This document shows positions 31,740 through 39,873 of a stretch of DNA of 64,000 nucleotides, in pieces; the first letter of the stretch is position 1, and each line of letters begins with the position of its first letter. The DNA is from Reichenbachiella sp. 5M10. Lineage in GTDB: Bacteria; Bacteroidota; Bacteroidia; Cytophagales; Cyclobacteriaceae. Made by a program: the position numbers and the translations under genes. The DNA lies in NCBI RefSeq assembly GCF_002742335.1, contig NZ_MDGR01000007.1, positions 872,501 to 936,500 on the forward strand, read 5' to 3'. The notes under the pieces are model-generated. The model made no database searches and was not told where the DNA came from. It worked only from the letters and a program-made list of their open reading frames with translations.

Positions 31740-34064
31740 ATGAAAGACGATTTTTTAGCTTCTCCATATTTCAATAACAATCCTTCTCTGTATGCTTTCT
31801 TGCCCATGCTCTATATGGTTTGGGCCGATGCAGTATTGACACCTAGCGAAGTAGCCAAAGTCCGTGAACTAATGGATGAGCAGACATGGCTCAGCACAGA
31901 TGAGCGGGCATTTTTGCTATCCAACTTGGATCCGAGTAATCCCCCTTCTCCACAGCAACTCAAGGCTTGGCTGGTAGAGATCCGCCGTATCGCAGACCAG
32001 ATCAGCCCAAAGATGCGCACCTCGCTGGTGGATATCGGGATGAAACTCGCAGCGCTCAATTCCGACAGCCAAGAGGAGGAGTCTATACGAAAGACGAGGG
32101 AGTCTTTGACACAAGTCGAACAAGCCCTCGGAGTAATCAGCAACGAGGCGGTATATCACTTGCGCTCAGGTCATCGAGAGACAGAGACCAGTACGCAGAG
32201 TACCGATCAGACATTTGAAGTTCAAGTTTTGGCAGAGCTGTTGGACGGTCAGGATCAGGAGATCATTCGTCGAGTGAAGTCGGTCATCTCACGGCCAGAT
32301 TTTGCTTATCTCGATACAGACAACCTAGCGGAGTACCGCGAGCAGGTTTTGGACTGGTGCAAAAGCCTAGCCGAAGAAAGCTTTGGAGGGATGGCATATC
32401 CGAGCGAATTCGGTGGGGGAGGAGACATGCGTTCGTACTTCAGCATCATGGAGACCTTGTCTTACCATGACCTGAGTTTGGTGATCAAATTTGGAGTGCA
32501 GTTTGGATTGTTTGGGATGAGTGTCAATCTACTTGGGACGAAAAAACATCATGAGAAGTACCTTGCCGATATTGGTAGTTTGGAGCTGCCTGGATGCTTT
32601 GCGATGACCGAGACGAGGCATGGCTCCAATGTCAAGGGAATAGAAACCACTGCGACTTATGATCACGAAAAGCGTAGTTTTACGATTCAGACTCCGCATG
32701 CCAAGGCCTGCAAGGAATACATTGGCAATGCAGCCATGCATGGAGAGATGGCGACTGTGTTTGCCAAGTTGGTCATTGATGAAGTGGACTATGGGGTCAA
32801 TGCCTTCTTGGTCCCACTACGGGACAAACAAAAAAACTGTCTGCCAGGTATTCGTATAGAGGATTGTGGCCGAAAAATGGGGCTCAATGGCGTGGATAAT
32901 GGTAAAATATGGTTTGACCAAGTGAGTATTCCTTACGATCAGATGTTGGATCGCTTTGCCTCAGTGAGCGTCGATGGTCAGTTTGAGAGCCCGATCACCA
33001 GTGACAATCGTCGCTTTTTTACGATGCTTGGCACGTTGGTGGGAGGGCGTATCGGCATTCCTAGGTCTGGACTCAGTGCGACCAAGTCGGGGCTGGCGAT
33101 CGCTATTCGATACGGTGATCAGCGACCACAGTTTGGTCCTGAAAATGAACCCGAAGTGCCTATTCTCAATTATCGTACACATCAGCGGCGACTCATGCCG
33201 CTGTTGGCTCAGACCTATGCGTTGCATTTCGCGTTGCAGCACCTGACGGACCGCTACCTCCACCGCAAAGAGGATGACATGCAGGAGATAGAAGCTTTGG
33301 CGGCAGGGCTCAAATCTTTCACCACATGGCACACGACAGCTGCATTGCAAGAATGTCGAGAAGCCTGTGGAGGAAAGGGCTACTTGTCGGAAAACCGTAT
33401 CGATCGCCTCAAAAATGATACAGACGTTTACACGACATTTGAAGGAGACAATACCGTACTGATGCAGCTCGTAGCGAAGAGTCGTCTGTCGGAGTTCAAA
33501 AAAGAATTTTCGGACATCAACCTCTTTGGGATCATCGGCTATGTCGCGGACCAAGCCAAGACTTCTGTGACCGAGCGCAACCCGATCATAGTGCGCAACA
33601 CCAGCGCAGAACATCTCTTGAGTTTTGATTTTCATCTGAGTGCTTTCCGCTTTCGCGAAAAGGAAATTTTGTCTTCGGCTGCTCGTCGTATCAAACATCA
33701 CATAGATGAGGGCATGGATTCGTTTGACGCCTTCAACCAGACACAGAATCATATGCTTGCTGTCGGTACAGCCTATGTCGAACGGGTGGTGCTGGAGCAG
33801 TTTGTAGAGCAGGTAGAGAAGACATCTGACACGGGCTGTCAAGCTGTGCTTACTCAGTTGTGTCAACTTTTTGCGCTGTCTCTGATAGAGAAGAACAAGG
33901 GGTGGTATCTCGAAAATGGATATATGGAAGGGGTCAAAACCAAAGCTATACGACGAGAGATCAACCAGCTGTGCTCTGTCGTACGCGAAAATGCCGTCCC
34001 TCTCGTGGATGCTTTTGGAATACCGGATAGTTGTTTGGCAGCACCCATTGCCATGCAGTCTTGA
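31740..34064 (+). CDS. Acyl-CoA oxidase/dehydrogenase-like flavoprotein with TerB-like N-terminus
   Basis: 774 residues, longer than ordinary acyl-CoA dehydrogenases (~380) and similar to peroxisomal acyl-CoA oxidases. The first ~95 residues (LPMLYMVWADAVLTPSEVAKVRELM) look TerB-like. The oxidase signature CFAMTETRHGSNVKGIETTA and EACGGKGYLSENRI are present. The likely catalytic base is E568 in YTTFEGDNTVLMQ. It would catalyse FAD-dependent alpha,beta-desaturation of fatty acyl-CoA in beta-oxidation. Whether electrons go to oxygen or ETF cannot be told. An alpha/beta hydrolase gene follows after 28 bases, probably co-transcribed. Confidence 0.92.
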   Translation: MKDDFLASPYFNNNPSLYAFLPMLYMVWADAVLTPSEVAKVRELMDEQTWLSTDERAFLLSNLDPSNPPSPQQLKAWLVEIRRIADQISPKMRTSLVDIGMKLAALNSDSQEEESIRKTRESLTQVEQALGVISNEAVYHLRSGHRETETSTQSTDQTFEVQVLAELLDGQDQEIIRRVKSVISRPDFAYLDTDNLAEYREQVLDWCKSLAEESFGGMAYPSEFGGGGDMRSYFSIMETLSYHDLSLVIKFGVQFGLFGMSVNLLGTKKHHEKYLADIGSLELPGCFAMTETRHGSNVKGIETTATYDHEKRSFTIQTPHAKACKEYIGNAAMHGEMATVFAKLVIDEVDYGVNAFLVPLRDKQKNCLPGIRIEDCGRKMGLNGVDNGKIWFDQVSIPYDQMLDRFASVSVDGQFESPITSDNRRFFTMLGTLVGGRIGIPRSGLSATKSGLAIAIRYGDQRPQFGPENEPEVPILNYRTHQRRLMPLLAQTYALHFALQHLTDRYLHRKEDDMQEIEALAAGLKSFTTWHTTAALQECREACGGKGYLSENRIDRLKNDTDVYTTFEGDNTVLMQLVAKSRLSEFKKEFSDINLFGIIGYVADQAKTSVTERNPIIVRNTSAEHLLSFDFHLSAFRFREKEILSSAARRIKHHIDEGMDSFDAFNQTQNHMLAVGTAYVERVVLEQFVEQVEKTSDTGCQAVLTQLCQLFALSLIEKNKGWYLENGYMEGVKTKAIRREINQLCSVVRENAVPLVDAFGIPDSCLAAPIAMQS

Positions 34065-34092
34065 TGCATACATATAGGCAAAAGCTTCATAT

Positions 34093-34740
34093 ATGAAAGT
34101 GTACGGTATCGGAGGACTGGGGGTCGACAATAGGGTCTTTGCAGAGCTTAATTTGGATTTTGAGTTGACTCCCTTGGAGTGGATAGTTCCGCTGCACAAG
34201 GAGTCTTTGGAAAGCTACACGCGTCGGTTTGCAGAACAAATCGATCGTAATACACCATTTTCGATTGTAGGAGTGTCGTTTGGTGGGATGATGGCTATCG
34301 AACTCAACAAAATCCTAGATCCAGTACAGATTGTACTGCTTTCCTCTGCTACTCGGCGAGAGGATATCCCTCGGTCGTTTCGGATCGCTGGGCAGTCTGG
34401 CTTGCTTCGTGTCATTCCCAAGCCTATGATGAAACCACCAGCTTTCGTCAACAACTGGTTTTTTGGAGTCTCTGATGCCAAGTACAAAGCACTGCTCCAA
34501 GATGTCGTGGACGATACGGATACCGATTTTCTACGGTGGGCTATCGGGGTGATCTTGCAGTGGAACAACCATCAGTCGCCGAGCAACCTGTTGAGAGTGC
34601 ATGGTACAGCGGATCGAATTTTGAGGTGTACGACACCAGACGAAGCGATTCTGCTCCAAGGAGCAGGACATTTCATGGTCATGGATCGATCAGAGGAGGT
34701 GAGTCGTATTCTCAATCAAAGTGTGAAACGGGCAGAATAG
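34093..34740 (+). CDS. Alpha/beta hydrolase
   Basis: 215 residues. Serine hydrolase with nucleophile elbow GVSFGG (S62), a likely acid in VHGTADRIL and a catalytic histidine in GAGHFMVMDRSEE. No cap domain of note. It lies 28 bases after the acyl-CoA oxidase-like gene, so it might act as a thioesterase or esterase in the same pathway. That is inference; the family is sure, the substrate is not. Confidence 0.88.
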   Translation: MKVYGIGGLGVDNRVFAELNLDFELTPLEWIVPLHKESLESYTRRFAEQIDRNTPFSIVGVSFGGMMAIELNKILDPVQIVLLSSATRREDIPRSFRIAGQSGLLRVIPKPMMKPPAFVNNWFFGVSDAKYKALLQDVVDDTDTDFLRWAIGVILQWNNHQSPSNLLRVHGTADRILRCTTPDEAILLQGAGHFMVMDRSEEVSRILNQSVKRAE

Positions 34741-34790
34741 CTTTTGAATCTCTGCCTTTTATTCCAGTCATTTCTATAATTTTGGCCTTC

Positions 34791-35468
34791 ATGAAAATCA
34801 GATTCATTTCATATGTTGTCATACTGATCTTAGGAGTGTGCTTCAGTGCTCAGTCACAAGATGACCGCAAGACCTATCTGGGAGTCAAGGGAGGCTACAA
34901 TTTGTCTCAGGTCAACGAATACCATGCTTTCTATGGTTACAATATGGATCAGGGAGTTCAGACAGGGTATCAAGCAGGTATTGTGGTGATGAATTTTCTG
35001 CGCAATCACGTAGGAATACAAGCAGAGCTCAATTATACTCAAAAGGGCTACATACAGAAGTTTGATCCAGGACAGCCCGACTATAGTGCACAGTTCAATT
35101 ATCTAGAGCTGCCTTTTTTGGTCAATGTCTATACGGGCAAAAATCGCTTCCATATGTTCGCAAATGCGGGTTGTTTTTTTGAGTATCTCGTCAATGTAGA
35201 GCAGAGTGCCGCTCCACAGGATACGGGAGATTGGAGTTTTGATCCCTATGTGGAGTCTCGTGATCCGAAGTTTGGGTATGGGTTTAGAGGAGGAGTAGGG
35301 AGTTTTTACGATTTCAATTTTGGAACCTTCATGGTGTCGGCTGATTTTAGCTATAGCTTGAGCAACTTTATTGATCCTAAGACCTTCGACTCGGGTCTGC
35401 CCACCTTATCCAATCACTATGTGCTCAGCATCACGGTAGGATATCTGATTTCTTTTGGGGAACTGTAG
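34791..35468 (+). CDS. PorT-like outer membrane beta-barrel protein
   Basis: 225 residues from the ATG at 34791; the longer frame to 34536 overlaps the hydrolase gene and is not genuine. Signal peptide (FISYVVILILGVCFSAQSQ) then a beta-barrel pattern starting TYLGVKGGYNLSQV, typical of the outer-membrane-beta-barrel (PorT-type) family in Bacteroidota. It ends YVLSITVGYLISFGEL. Expected in the outer membrane; role unknown. Confidence 0.88.
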   Translation: MKIRFISYVVILILGVCFSAQSQDDRKTYLGVKGGYNLSQVNEYHAFYGYNMDQGVQTGYQAGIVVMNFLRNHVGIQAELNYTQKGYIQKFDPGQPDYSAQFNYLELPFLVNVYTGKNRFHMFANAGCFFEYLVNVEQSAAPQDTGDWSFDPYVESRDPKFGYGFRGGVGSFYDFNFGTFMVSADFSYSLSNFIDPKTFDSGLPTLSNHYVLSITVGYLISFGEL

Positions 35469-35471
35469 CGA

Positions 35472-36458
35472 CTAATGTAGCGACCACTCTGTCATGAAGC
35501 TGTTGATGTATTCAAATGCACGTACGTCCATCCAACTATAGTCTTTGCCGCGAAGGCTAAAGCCTACATGTCCTCCGCAGCGAGGGGTCTCTAAGGTCAA
35601 AAAGGAATTTTGTCGACAAGCAGCATAAGGGTAGCAACTCTCCCCGAGCATGGGGTCATTGATGGCATTGACGATGAGAGAGGGAGTCTTGATACTGGCG
35701 TAGTGTAGGTCCGAACTGGCCGTCTTGTAGAAGTGTCGTGCATTGCGGAAACCGTGTATCGGAGCGGTATACACCTCGTCAAATACGCCAAATGAGTTGA
35801 TTTTATCTATGCCGTCGATGTTGATCTGGTCTGGGTATTGCGCGTGTTTTCGTTTGACTTTCGCGATGAGTTTTCTCAAAAATCGTTTCTTGTAAAATGA
35901 GTTTCGCATAAAAGTGAGCTGATGGGCACTGTTCCAGAGGTTGCAGGGGACAGAAAATACGGCAGAAGCGACGATGTGCTTGGGGGTGTTTACACCGTTT
36001 TCACCAAGGTATTTGAGAGTCGTACTGCCGCCCATAGAATAGCCAATGAGCCCGATGCGTTTGTAGCAGCGTGTATCAATAGCATGATTGATGACGGTTT
36101 CCAGATCGTCAGTGACGCCATGATGGTAGAGTCGGAGGTTGCGGTTCATTTCTTCACTGCAACTGCGGTAGTTCCAAGCCAGTACGTCGTATCCTCGCTG
36201 ATGAAAATACGCCGCGGCACTCTTGATATAGTGTCGTGTGGTGTTCCCTTCGAGTCCATGAGAGAGGATGACCAATCGGTTGGAATTGTTTTTGAGCCAG
36301 TCTAGATCTAGAAAATCGTCATCTGGTGTCCCGATGCGCTCTCGTTCGTAGTGTATCCCTTCTATTTTGCGAAGCAAACTCGGTAGGATTGTCTCCAAGT
36401 GTCCATTTCTCAGTTGAGGTAAGAAATTTCCATAAGTAGAGCTTGTGATGATGGGCAT
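35472..36458 (-). CDS. YheT-family alpha/beta hydrolase
   Basis: 328 residues of the YheT/ABHD1-3 hydrolase family. Conserved LSHGLEGNTTRHYIK oxyanion region, WNYRSCSEEMNR, nucleophile elbow GYSMGG, the acid region INAINDPMLGESCYPY, and catalytic histidine in CGGHVGFS. Cytoplasmic or membrane-associated esterase of unknown substrate. It converges with the PorT-like gene with a 3-base gap and diverges from the ROK kinase. Confidence 0.93.
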   Translation of the reverse strand: MPIITSSTYGNFLPQLRNGHLETILPSLLRKIEGIHYERERIGTPDDDFLDLDWLKNNSNRLVILSHGLEGNTTRHYIKSAAAYFHQRGYDVLAWNYRSCSEEMNRNLRLYHHGVTDDLETVINHAIDTRCYKRIGLIGYSMGGSTTLKYLGENGVNTPKHIVASAVFSVPCNLWNSAHQLTFMRNSFYKKRFLRKLIAKVKRKHAQYPDQINIDGIDKINSFGVFDEVYTAPIHGFRNARHFYKTASSDLHYASIKTPSLIVNAINDPMLGESCYPYAACRQNSFLTLETPRCGGHVGFSLRGKDYSWMDVRAFEYINSFMTEWSLH

Positions 36459-36547
36459 TTTTTTTCGGTTAGGATCTAAAAAAGAACAGCATTATTCCAT
36501 TTCTTTTCATTCGTGATCTATTTTTGGCAGCTAAAAATAAGAATAAT

Positions 36548-37498
36548 ATGGCTGAATACGTACTGGGAATTGACATTGGTGGAACAAATACCAAGTTTGG
36601 TCTTGTAGATCGGGAAGGAAATATCCTACATGAAGGGCATTTTCCAACACAGGCAGACGCTGATATCAATGCATTTTTGGACTTGTTGCACAGTCATATT
36701 GCTACTCTGATAGCGGATCATCACGTGATCGGTGCTGGGGTAGGTGCACCAAATGGCAACTACTATAAGGGGACAATCGAGCATGCTCCGAATCTGAATT
36801 GGGGGGAAATTGTGGAGTTCAAAGAGCTCTTCGAGGAGAAGTTTAAGATTCCAGTGGCGTTGACCAATGATGCCAATGCTGCTGCTCTTGGTGAAATGCT
36901 ATTTGGAGGAGCTCGAGGCATGAAAGATTTTGTGGTGTTTACCCTTGGTACAGGGTTGGGTAGCGGAATCGTCGTGGATGGCAAGTTGGTCTATGGTTAC
37001 TCTGGGATGGCAGGAGAGATTGGTCACGTCAGTGTCAATCCTGACGGTCGTCATTGTGCTTGTGGGCGCAAGGGGTGCTTGGAAACTTACGTGTCTGCGA
37101 CAGGGATCAAGCGTACTGTGTCCAAATTGATGGCGGATTATACTCGCCCGAGTGTCCTTCGTGACGTGCCGTACAACGAAATCGACGGGCGTGTCATCAC
37201 TGAGGCAGCCAAAAATCATGACTACATCGCGATCAAAGCCTTCGAATACACGGGGAAAATTCTTGGTCAGAAGTTAGCCGATACGGTACTGCACACTAGC
37301 CCGAAGACAATTTTCTTGTTTGGAGGGTTGGTGAAGGCAGGCGAATACTTGATTGACCCTGCCAAACATTACATGGAGGAGAAGATGTTCAAACCATTCA
37401 AAAACATGGTAGACTTGAGGCCTTCAGCCTTGATGGATAAGAATGCAGCAGTCTTAGGTGGTGCAGCACTTGGATGGACCGAGTTTGGGTCGAAATAG
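36548..37498 (+). CDS. ROK-family sugar kinase
   Basis: 316 residues from the ATG at 36548 (eight codons upstream in frame begin with TTG). N-terminal phosphate-binding motif VLGIDIGGTNTKFGL; sugar-binding GVGAPNGNYYKG and NDANAAALGE; ROK zinc signature GEIGHVSVNPDG then CACGRKGCLE. It phosphorylates glucose, N-acetylglucosamine or a related hexose with ATP; the exact sugar is not deducible. Monocistronic and followed by a bidirectional terminator. Confidence 0.95.
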   Translation: MAEYVLGIDIGGTNTKFGLVDREGNILHEGHFPTQADADINAFLDLLHSHIATLIADHHVIGAGVGAPNGNYYKGTIEHAPNLNWGEIVEFKELFEEKFKIPVALTNDANAAALGEMLFGGARGMKDFVVFTLGTGLGSGIVVDGKLVYGYSGMAGEIGHVSVNPDGRHCACGRKGCLETYVSATGIKRTVSKLMADYTRPSVLRDVPYNEIDGRVITEAAKNHDYIAIKAFEYTGKILGQKLADTVLHTSPKTIFLFGGLVKAGEYLIDPAKHYMEEKMFKPFKNMVDLRPSALMDKNAAVLGGAALGWTEFGSK

Positions 37499-37531
37499 TA
37501 CCAAACTCGAGCCGAGAATAAGATTGAGATT

Positions 37532-37568
37532 AAAACCCCTGTTTAGCATAGTGATAAACAGGGGTTTT
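37532..37568. terminator. Bidirectional terminator between ROK kinase and GSCFA genes
   Basis: Perfect stem AAAACCCCTGTTTA / TAAACAGGGGTTTT with a 9-base loop. It ends in six T on the + strand and four on the minus strand. It serves both convergent genes. Confidence 0.88.
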
Positions 37569-37579
37569 TTATGTCTACA

Positions 37580-38548
37580 TTAAATCATTCGATCCTTGAG
37601 GCTTTCTAGGAGCTCTGAAAGGTCCATTTTATCCGTCAGTCCGTCGATGCGTGTCATGACATCTTTGAGACTTTTTTGATACTCTTTGCTTTGCGGATTG
37701 TAAGGAGCATGATGCATGTCACTCAGCAAATCTTCGATTGACAAGATATCGTCTTTGATGTCCGGATGGATGTAACTCTCTACGAATTTCTTGAAGATGT
37801 AATCGGTAGCCAATTCATTGGGGTGAATCAAGTCCTTTTGATAGAAACGATAATCCCTCAGATCACTCAATAGGAATTCGTACGCAGGGAAGTACTTGAC
37901 GTAGGCAAATTCACTCATGATCATGTGACAAGCCAAACGCAAAACAGACTTGCTGACGGCATTGAGTGTCAGCGAATCTTTGGTGTGCTGTACGGGGCTC
38001 ACGACCAAGATAATGTTCTTGACGTTGTTGAGGGATTTGTAGACGGTCCGAAAGCCATCTACGATCGCTTGTGGGGTGAGCAGGTCCTTGCTAAACTCGT
38101 TTCGTTCGACACGGTGACAGTTGGCAACTATGCGATTGTTGGAGTTGAGTCGATAGACGAAGGCTGACCCCAGTGTGATTACGAGGTAGTCTGTGTTTTT
38201 GAGGTATTCGTGTGTGGTTTCTACTTTGTCTTGTAGACCATTGATCAACTCGGCACGTGTCCCTGCTTTGGTTTTGGGGTGGAAGTCGTAGTGACTCCAA
38301 AACCCTTCACTCTCAGTGACCAATGATTGATCTACTTCACTATTGTTGATAGTCATCCGGAGTAGGTTAAATATCGAAATAGGATTGTAGATTGTGCCGT
38401 ATGGGTTGTTTAGGACATTGAAATTGTACTTTAATAGAGGATCTGTAATCGTCCGCGTAAATCCGGATCCAATGGATAGGATTTTTGATTTGTAGGCTAT
38501 TTTATCTGGATTCTCGTCTATGAAGAGTTCTGTTCTGAAGTGTGTCAT
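37580..38548 (-). CDS. GSCFA domain protein
   Basis: 322 residues matching the GSCFA family of Bacteroidota, a PC-esterase/SGNH-like group of unknown substrate. Start HFRTELFIDENPDKI, then LSIGSGFTRTI at the name-giving motif. Here the motif reads GSGFT instead of GSCFA, so Cys and Ala are replaced. The C-terminal DLIHPNELATDYIFKKF, with the DxxH pair of SGNH hydrolases, is present. Possibly acts in exopolysaccharide modification. Confidence 0.88.
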   Translation of the reverse strand: MTHFRTELFIDENPDKIAYKSKILSIGSGFTRTITDPLLKYNFNVLNNPYGTIYNPISIFNLLRMTINNSEVDQSLVTESEGFWSHYDFHPKTKAGTRAELINGLQDKVETTHEYLKNTDYLVITLGSAFVYRLNSNNRIVANCHRVERNEFSKDLLTPQAIVDGFRTVYKSLNNVKNIILVVSPVQHTKDSLTLNAVSKSVLRLACHMIMSEFAYVKYFPAYEFLLSDLRDYRFYQKDLIHPNELATDYIFKKFVESYIHPDIKDDILSIEDLLSDMHHAPYNPQSKEYQKSLKDVMTRIDGLTDKMDLSELLESLKDRMI

Positions 38549-38620
38549 CTTTCAATCGGTTTAAAGTAATATAATCAAAATCAGAGATTTCATGCTTTGA
38601 CTGTAGTCAATATGTTTGTG

Positions 38621-39817
38621 TCAATACGGCGACTTGCCGAGTATGAGGTTGTAACTCTGGCGGGCAATCTCATACTCTTCGTCTGTCGGTATCACGAGTA
38701 TTTTGACTTTTCCATGCTGAATTTCTCTGATTCCCTTTTTTCTTGTTTCGTTAGCTACAGAATCAATTTCTATACCAAAGCCGTGCATCCCTGCACATGA
38801 TTTAGCTCGTGTAGCGGCATCATTTTCGCCTACACCAGCTGTGAAAACGATGGCGTCTACCCCTCCCAAGGCAGCCATGTAGGCACCGATGTATTTTTTG
38901 ATACGGTAGCTATACATGTCTAGAGCGAGTTGGGCATCTAGGTCGCCTTCTAGTGCACGGGTATTGATGTTTCGAAGATCATTATCTCCAGTGAGCCCTT
39001 TCATGCCGCTTTGTTTGTTGAGTATTGTTTTGATCTGTTCGATTTCATACCCTTGTTCGAGTAGGTAAAACAGAACCGATGGATCGATATCTCCAGATCT
39101 TGTCCCCATGATCAGCCCTGATAGAGGTCCCAAGCCCATCGATGTGTCGATACTTTGGCCGTTTTTGACCGCAGCGATGCTGCACCCATTGCCCAAGTGG
39201 ACTGTGATGATTTTACTGTCTTGGTTGATGAGTCCGAGATGCTTGATGGCTTGGTTGGCTACATAGCGGTGCGAAGTACCGTGAAATCCATAGACACGGG
39301 TGCCGTATTTGCTATAGAGCTCCTTGGGGATGGCAAACCGATAAGCATGCTCAGGGATCGATGAGTGAAATGCCGTGTCAAAGACTGCGTATTGTTTGGC
39401 TTCTGCAAATACCTTTTCTGCTACTTCGATTCCTTGCAAGTTGGCGGGATTGTGGAGAGGTGCCAACGAAAATAGATCTTGGATGTTTGTTTTTACCTCG
39501 GGAGTGATCAATGTGGTCGCGCTGAATCGTTCGCCACCATGTACTACTCGGTGACCAACGGCTTCTATCTCTGATGCTGAGTTGAGGATTTGATATTGCG
39601 GGTCTGTGAGGAGTTGCGCAACTTTGTGGAGGGCGACTTTGTGGTCGGCAAAGGGTTCGTTGATTTCGATACGATTGTCGTCGATTTGGAGTTCGAGTTT
39701 TCCAGTGGATTCTCCAATCTTTTCGACTAGCCCAGCACAAAGTACTTTGCCCTCAGGCATTTCAAACAGTTGATACTTGAGGGATGAACTTCCCGAATTT
39801 AAAACCAATACTTTCAT
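38621..39817 (-). CDS. ackA: Acetate kinase
   Basis: 398 residues from the ATG at 39817; ten in-frame codons upstream are not family-like. ASKHA kinase with VLVLNSGSSSLKYQLFE, VHGGERFSATTLI, FDTAFHSSIPEHAYRF, HLGNGCSIAAVKNG and FTAGVGENDAATR. It converts acetyl phosphate and ADP to acetate and ATP. It is downstream of pta with a 56-base gap, forming the usual pta-ackA operon for overflow metabolism. Confidence 0.98.
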   Translation of the reverse strand: MKVLVLNSGSSSLKYQLFEMPEGKVLCAGLVEKIGESTGKLELQIDDNRIEINEPFADHKVALHKVAQLLTDPQYQILNSASEIEAVGHRVVHGGERFSATTLITPEVKTNIQDLFSLAPLHNPANLQGIEVAEKVFAEAKQYAVFDTAFHSSIPEHAYRFAIPKELYSKYGTRVYGFHGTSHRYVANQAIKHLGLINQDSKIITVHLGNGCSIAAVKNGQSIDTSMGLGPLSGLIMGTRSGDIDPSVLFYLLEQGYEIEQIKTILNKQSGMKGLTGDNDLRNINTRALEGDLDAQLALDMYSYRIKKYIGAYMAALGGVDAIVFTAGVGENDAATRAKSCAGMHGFGIEIDSVANETRKKGIREIQHGKVKILVIPTDEEYEIARQSYNLILGKSPY

Positions 39818-39873
39818 TCGTGTGTTATTTATAGTCATCAGCTCCACCTTCTAGTGGCAGTAGCTTGAGTGAT

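Noticed and set aside
34536-34790. N-terminal extension of the PorT-like protein
   Set aside because: It overlaps the hydrolase gene in another frame; the signal peptide begins at 34791.
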